Source: Cephalopachus bancanus (taxonomy: Eukaryota; Chordata; Mammalia; Primates; Tarsiidae). Taken from it: a stretch of 64,000 nucleotides of DNA. Below the pieces are notes generated by a model. It did no database searches and was not told the DNA's origin. It saw only the letters and a list, made by a program, of their open reading frames with translations. The position numbers were made by a program, and so were the translations under genes. Positions 58,912-64,000 of the stretch are shown here, piece after piece; positions within the stretch are counted from its first letter, which is position 1; every line of letters starts with the position of its first letter. The stretch lies in NCBI GenBank assembly GCA_027257055.1, contig JAPVLO010000083.1, positions 1,612,001 to 1,676,000 on the forward strand, written 5' to 3'.

Positions 58912-61900
58912 AAAATCACTTTTCTTAAGACATTTGAGTGTTTTCCTTTCTTTAATCCTTATTTATATTCCCAACCTTACCTCTTCTGTTTTCAGACATC
59001 TATAAGTTTGAAAAGAAAGAAAGGAAAAGTGTACTCGATAGTCTTGTTCCTTTTCCCAATTGTTTTCCTGTCTTATTTTTAATGATTTCTAAGTATACAT
59101 CCTATAACACCCCTCAAGATCAGAAAGTCTTTTTGTGCATTTTCTGGTTGACTAGCAGAAGTTTTTCTTAATATTCTACATGCATTTAAGGGAAGGCTAA
59201 CCCTACTTCCTGTGTTGATAAATTAGCTCACCACTCCTAGATATTGAGGTAGCCTTCATTTCTTTTCTCAATCATGTGGTTATCTTTATTGAGCTAATGC
59301 ATATCAGATACTAGCACTTCTGCCAGGCACATAATGAATTCTCAGTAGAGTTGGGTGCTATCACTACTAATATCATCTTCATCTATAGTTCTAATATTCA
59401 AATTTTACTGTTTTTTAAAATTCTTCAATGTTTAAAATTACTATTTGTAATTTTTATTTTTAAATAATAAAATCATAATATTATAGTTTGGGTATTAATG
59501 TGTCCTACGTCATAAATAATTCAAGAGTGGGTGCAAAGGAAAATCACAAAAAACAATGGGGAGAAACATTTGGAGAAAGATTTAAGAAAACCACATTATT
59601 TTGAACAGATTATTAACAAAGATTGATGATATTCTTTATGTTTTGACACTAAGATAGCAACTAGATATTTTCTTTATTTAGTGGAGAACATAATTAGTTG
59701 AGAGAATAGAAACTGTGATTTGAGGGCTTCTGTCTTTAACATTTAAGAGAGATGGAAGGAAAAAATTCTATAGACTTTTAAGGGAGGCAAAATAGTATTA
59801 TTCTCAAAGGCAGTATTAATAACCTAAAGTCAAATCTTTTCTGATCCCATGGTTGATTCTAGTATTTGGTAAATGTAATCTTGTAATTTATCCTAAAGCA
59901 AAATTTAACCTAATTTATCCTTTGTGCATTTATTCTGAAACACACAAAGTGCCAACCATAAAAATATCCAAAATTTCTATTTATGCATGTTTAAAAACTT
60001 CAAGTATCTTACACAGTTATCCAAATGATATTTGAAGACTCAAACAAAATGGGAAAATCTTTGTTATCATTTCAAAAGAAAAGGGTGAATAAGAAACTGT
60101 ACATAGACTGTTAACTCAATGTAGTAATAGTGCATAGAAAAAAGACTGAAGGAAATTCACCAAAATGTTAACTGTGATTGGCTTACAATGGTCTTTTTCT
60201 GTATATTTCCCTGTATTCTAACCCTGTATTTTAATTTTTTACAATGACTATGATTGCTTGAATAATCAAGGAAATAGAAAAAAAGTCAATGGACTATTAT
60301 TAGCTGTATGACTTAAAAATTATTCATATCAATTGAGATAAAGTATGTGAAAGCATGTTGTAAACTATAAATTGAAATCGTAAGGTAAATTATTGTTATT
60401 ATCAATAACAAGGACAATACAATTCATCTTTTGAACTCTTGTATAGAGAGCTCTCTTCTCGGTCAATTTTATCTAATTTATTTTTGTTCATACAAACGAG
60501 TTTCCAAAATACTTGGAAAATCTCTCTGAAGTCAATAAACTGTATTATCTGCTTTGTTATTGTTTTGAACCGTTCAATGATGATAGTAAACAAAACCCTT
60601 TACACTGACTTTACTTTCCTTACGCCCAGGCAGCAACATCATCCCCCTCAAAAAATAAAAAAGAGAAAGAAAAGAAAAAAACCACTGAGATTTAAAATAT
60701 AGTTTTGCCACAACTTCCTTGAAAAGATGGCACGTTAGTTACAAAATTTACACGAACAAATGTGTGCCTATTAAGTAACACATTAACCGCCAGTGATTTC
60801 ATATGTAAATTGCCTATAATTTGAATGCAATTTTCTAAATTTTTTTAATGTGAGTAGTTCCGAAAGGTATTTGCTGTTTAATAACATGTGCTATTATTAA
60901 GACAGTTGTTAATGTGCAGATGTTTTGCTCAGAGCCTGACCGTTTCAACATCCTGCCTCAGAGAATGTTGTTACTTAGAACTGAAACTGTCTTGGGACTT
61001 TTGGATTCTTTTCTCCTCAACATTAATTACATGTCTGATGCTTTGGTAGGCAATGAACATTCAACTGTGAACAGGTCAGATATAGACCCTTCCTTAAAAA
61101 TCTGTAGAAATTTTTCTTTGGGTTGTATGGAGTCCAGTCACATAGTGTTTAGGTGTCTGGAGTGAGTCCAGCCCTGTCTATTTAGGACATCCAAAGGAAA
61201 AGATACTTCACATGCTTGAAGAACTTCTGAGCTCTTACCCTCTTGAATGGTAATTTACAGATGACTGCATAACAGTTTATATTGACCACCTATCTGACTT
61301 CCTAAAAGAGAAGAATTGAGAACAACCAAGAGTCAGGTTCTTTCCATTTAAAACTAGGAATCCATATAAATTGAGGAAAATCCAGGTGTCAGAAAATTGT
61401 TTAAAATAGAATATACTAATTCTTCTATAAAAGTTTTAGCAGAATTATGTATTAAATAATATAATTTTTGAATAAGCTAATGTCATATTGCCATATATTT
61501 TAGAATCATTTCAAATATATAGAAATATGGAATGTGTAAATTCTGACTAGATGATGAACAGTATAAATGAAAATGATACTATCTAAATAACTGGAAGCTG
61601 TTTTTTAATTTATGTAAATTTAATGTCCTCTAAAAGGATCTCATTTATTCAAACAAGAATTTATAGTACGGAATATCCAAAATCTCATAATGAGTAAGGT
61701 ATTATTTATTACTTTAGTGTTAATTTATAGCATCTTGCATTTAATTTTTGTATAGTTTTTGAAAGTTTAGGATAAGAGTTTATTACAAGAAGACGTTTCT
61801 GTGGGCATTCTAATACAAATAGGTGTTCTAAAGCAGGTTTATGAATGTTACATCTATTTTGGAAGTCATGTTGAAATGCAGTTTTAGAATAAAACAGTTT

Positions 61901-62111
61901 GGAAGACAGTAATTCATTTTTTGTGGGCTAGGAATATGAGGAAAATATTTCATAACACCAAGTTATTTGAGGGGGTGTGGACTTGCTGTTAGCAAAATGT
62001 GAAACTCTACTTGGCATCCCTATCTTTTCTCCATGCCAATTCTCACCTTCAATCACTACCCTTCCAATGTGTTTCCCCTGATCTTTTTCTAGTACTACAG
62101 AGAATGCTGTT
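58912..62111. other. unique AT-rich intergenic DNA
   Basis: I see no gene or large repeat, apart from a probable MIR remnant near 59290-59400. Short frames, for example 60914-61165, show no recognisable family. Confidence 0.45.
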
Positions 62112-62126
62112 AAAATAGTATTCTTG

Positions 62127-62189
62127 AGTGGATTGCCTGAGCCCGCGGGTTCGAGACCTGCCTGGGCAGGAAAACAACAACAAAAAAAG
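62127..62189 (+). mobile_element. 63-bp mini-retroposon: Alu left-arm B-box fragment plus A-tail
   Basis: About 44 bases of the Alu left arm (from agtggattgcctgagccc to cctgggcagg, including the B-box-like gggttcgagacc) are followed by a tail of A with scattered C. It is flanked by the exact 15-bp duplication aaaatagtattcttg (62112-62126 and 62190-62204). So it was inserted as this short piece. Confidence 0.93.
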
Positions 62190-62474
62190 AAAATAGTATT
62201 CTTGGGGAAAGTCATACCACCATGTGTACCCTGGCCCAATTGTAAAATCTATCTATCCGCCAACTGGGTTCACATTGCTGCTTGCCAATCTTGATATTGA
62301 TCTCCCATTTTTCCCCAGCACACTTCCCTTAGCAGATGCTTCAAATCTCTTTCTGCTCACACATTTAATTCACTGCTTACCCTTTCCATTCTCACCAGAT
62401 AATAACCACCCTACTTTACTGAGAAAGCCATAGATAACTTAATGTGTACATTCTCATTTTTCCTTATTTCTACC

Positions 62475-62625
62475 TTAAAGCAGCAAACTTTTATTGAGTA
62501 TCATCCATATGCTAGGCACGGTGCTAGGCAATGATATGCCAATAATGATATAACTGATTATTTTTTTACCCATTACATCCAGAGCAGTTCCTGGCACATA
62601 GTAGGTGCTCGATAAATGTTAAAAT
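62475..62625. repeat. probable L2/MIR-age fragment
   Basis: 'ttttattgagtatcatccat', 'tgctaggcacggtgctaggc' and 'ctggcacatagtaggtgctc' recall ancient SINE/LINE ends. Family not assigned. Confidence 0.55.
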
Positions 62626-62867
62626 GATAATATGTATTAGTGAAAAAATAGACCTAGACTGACATACATTAGGTAGAAGAGAGGGAAAATAAGGAAGCAC
62701 ATAGTAGATATTGTGACCTCCTCAGATATTCGTTCTTAGTGAAGTAGAATAGTTTCTCTCTCAAAGGAAGAGGTGTTTTCCAAGGCTAAACTCTTCATAC
62801 CATCTTTTGCTTCTTCCTCTGTGAACTTGGTTTGTCTCTGTCAAAGGAAGCCATCTTCACTATTACT

Positions 62868-62869
<2 letters not shown>

Positions 62870-62914
<45 letters not shown>
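62870..62914. repeat. (CA)n microsatellite
   Basis: About 22 uninterrupted CA units followed by AAACCC. Confidence 0.97.
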
Positions 62915-62917
<3 letters not shown>

Positions 62918-63200
62918 CCCATCAACAACAATTAAAACTCTGCTATACCCTGCTGACTATAAGCATCCGATTTTCACATAATTTGCATAAGTGGTCTGCA
63001 GTTACTACGTAGACTCATTTCCTTGCCATCCATATTGTCTTCCTGCATTTTTACCTCTATTTTATCATTGTCATTTATACTCATTGAAATATCACTGGTA
63101 TTTTAAGTCTCAGCTTGAGGCCACTTTTTCACCAAGCTTTCTCTTACCCCATAACTAGCAGCACTGTCTGTGCTACTCCTAGGACATATACCATAACCAG

Positions 63201-63567
63201 CTGTCTTAGTTTGTTTTGTGTTGCTAAAAAGAATGTCACAGACTGGGTAATTTATAAAGAAAAGAAATGGATTTGCCTTATGGTTCTGGAAGCCGGGAAG
63301 TCCCAGGGCATAACACTGGCATCTACTCAGCATCTAGTGAGGACCTTACTCATCCCATGTTGTAAGGAAGGAGGGCAACAGAGTGTGAGAGCAAGAGCAA
63401 GCAGGAAAGGAACCAGGCTTATCCTTTTTATAAGAAATCCACTCTTGTGATAACTAACCCACTTTTGTGATAATGCCTAATCACTTCTTGAAGGTTCCAT
63501 CTTTTAATACCATCATAATGACAATTAAATTTTAACATGAGTTTTGGAGGGGACACTCAAATTATAG
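63201..63567 (-). mobile_element. MaLR/MST-type LTR remnant
   Basis: The order 'ctgtcttagtttgttttgtg', 'gactgggtaatttataaaga', 'cagcaggaaagg'-like interior and 'tttggaggggacactcaaat' follows the complement of a mammalian MaLR (MST/MLT) LTR. It is a diverged solo LTR with no internal viral genes next to it. Confidence 0.75.
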
Positions 63568-64000
63568 CACTTGCTTTCTATGTCCATGCACTGTCATGGA
63601 TTTCATTTCCCTAATGTAGTCAGGGTTCCGTAAGTATTGGTTGAATGAGCATTGATAAATTGAACACCTTAAATGAGGGTGGCAAGAGGAAAAAATGATT
63701 ATAAAGTTTTACAAAATAAATATTTTAATATAATAACTCATAAACAATTTTCAATGTGATTCTATTAATGTTTTATCACTCGAATGAAGTCATTGGAAAT
63801 TTGGCTAGCTTCAGTCTTTAACTAGGAAGACATTATTGGAAATGGCGATGATGATATAATCTTAGTTACTTCTATTGGGGGAGCGAGATAATGCTGTAAT
63901 ATCATGTGTGATACTAAAGACTCAATTTCTCCAATAAAACCTCAAGAGAATGCAAGGGACCTGTGAAAGACTAGTTTTGAACCAATTCTAAGGTGTATTA
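63568..64000. other. unique intergenic DNA at the window end
   Basis: AT-rich, with no gene or repeat recognised. Confidence 0.4.

Noticed and set aside
60914..61165. 83-codon frame with ordinary amino-acid composition
   Set aside because: No recognisable family, no neighbouring exon or promoter; expected by chance in 64 kb.
63201..63567. Possible endogenous retrovirus
   Set aside because: Only a diverged solo MaLR-type LTR is seen; no gag, pol or env sequence is next to it.

Overview
The window is nuclear DNA of a primate. Dimeric 7SL-derived Alu elements are frequent, with LINE-1, L2, MIR, MaLR-type LTR and DNA-transposon remnants among them. Most Alus are not of the monkey/ape S/Y type and do not have the arm structure I know from lemurs and galagos. 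They share their own signature: a right arm with a GGCCGGGAGCGGCC-like segment, a TCCAACTC end, and a 'ttgatttattgtagaga' linker on the reverse strand. This makes a tarsier the most likely source; the species is my inference.

There is one protein-coding gene, MBIP, on the minus strand. Nine coding exons between 37594 (ATG) and 16621 (TGA) splice with GT-AG junctions and consistent phases into an uninterrupted 344-codon frame. The product is the MAP3K12-binding inhibitory protein, which is also a subunit of the ATAC histone acetyltransferase complex. Its promoter is a GC-rich, TATA-less region at about 37280-37860, with a CRE/ATF-like site and three CCAAT boxes. In human MBIP lies at 14q13.3, with SFTA3/NKX2-1 beyond its 5' side, so 37.9-64 kb should be part of the MBIP-NKX2-1 intergenic interval (known synteny, not visible here).

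Layout: 1-9.6 kb is Alu-free, with the first 6.7 kb carrying only simple repeats. From 6.7-16.6 kb there are MIR, L2, L1, two Alus, a Tigger-like MITE and a 126-bp GA-rich microsatellite. From 16.6-37.6 kb is MBIP, with Alus only in its two large 3' introns (20.7-27.5 kb). From 27.5-40.6 kb there is no Alu. From 40.6-59 kb is a dense repeat graveyard: an ancient L1M carrying three Alus, several nested or inverted L1 3' ends, an Alu inside an Alu, and a mariner transposase remnant split by an Alu. From 59-64 kb is mostly unique, AT-rich DNA with a (CA)n tract, an MaLR-type LTR and a 63-bp mini-retroposon made from an Alu B-box fragment.

I found no other intact gene, tRNA, rRNA, CRISPR or provirus. 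The strongest unusual signals are the mini-Alu retroposon (62127-62189), a young Alu sub-lineage with linked diagnostic changes, an Alu with a C/G homopolymer where its A-tail should be, and the small in-frame MBIP exon that carries the KRRK basic cluster.
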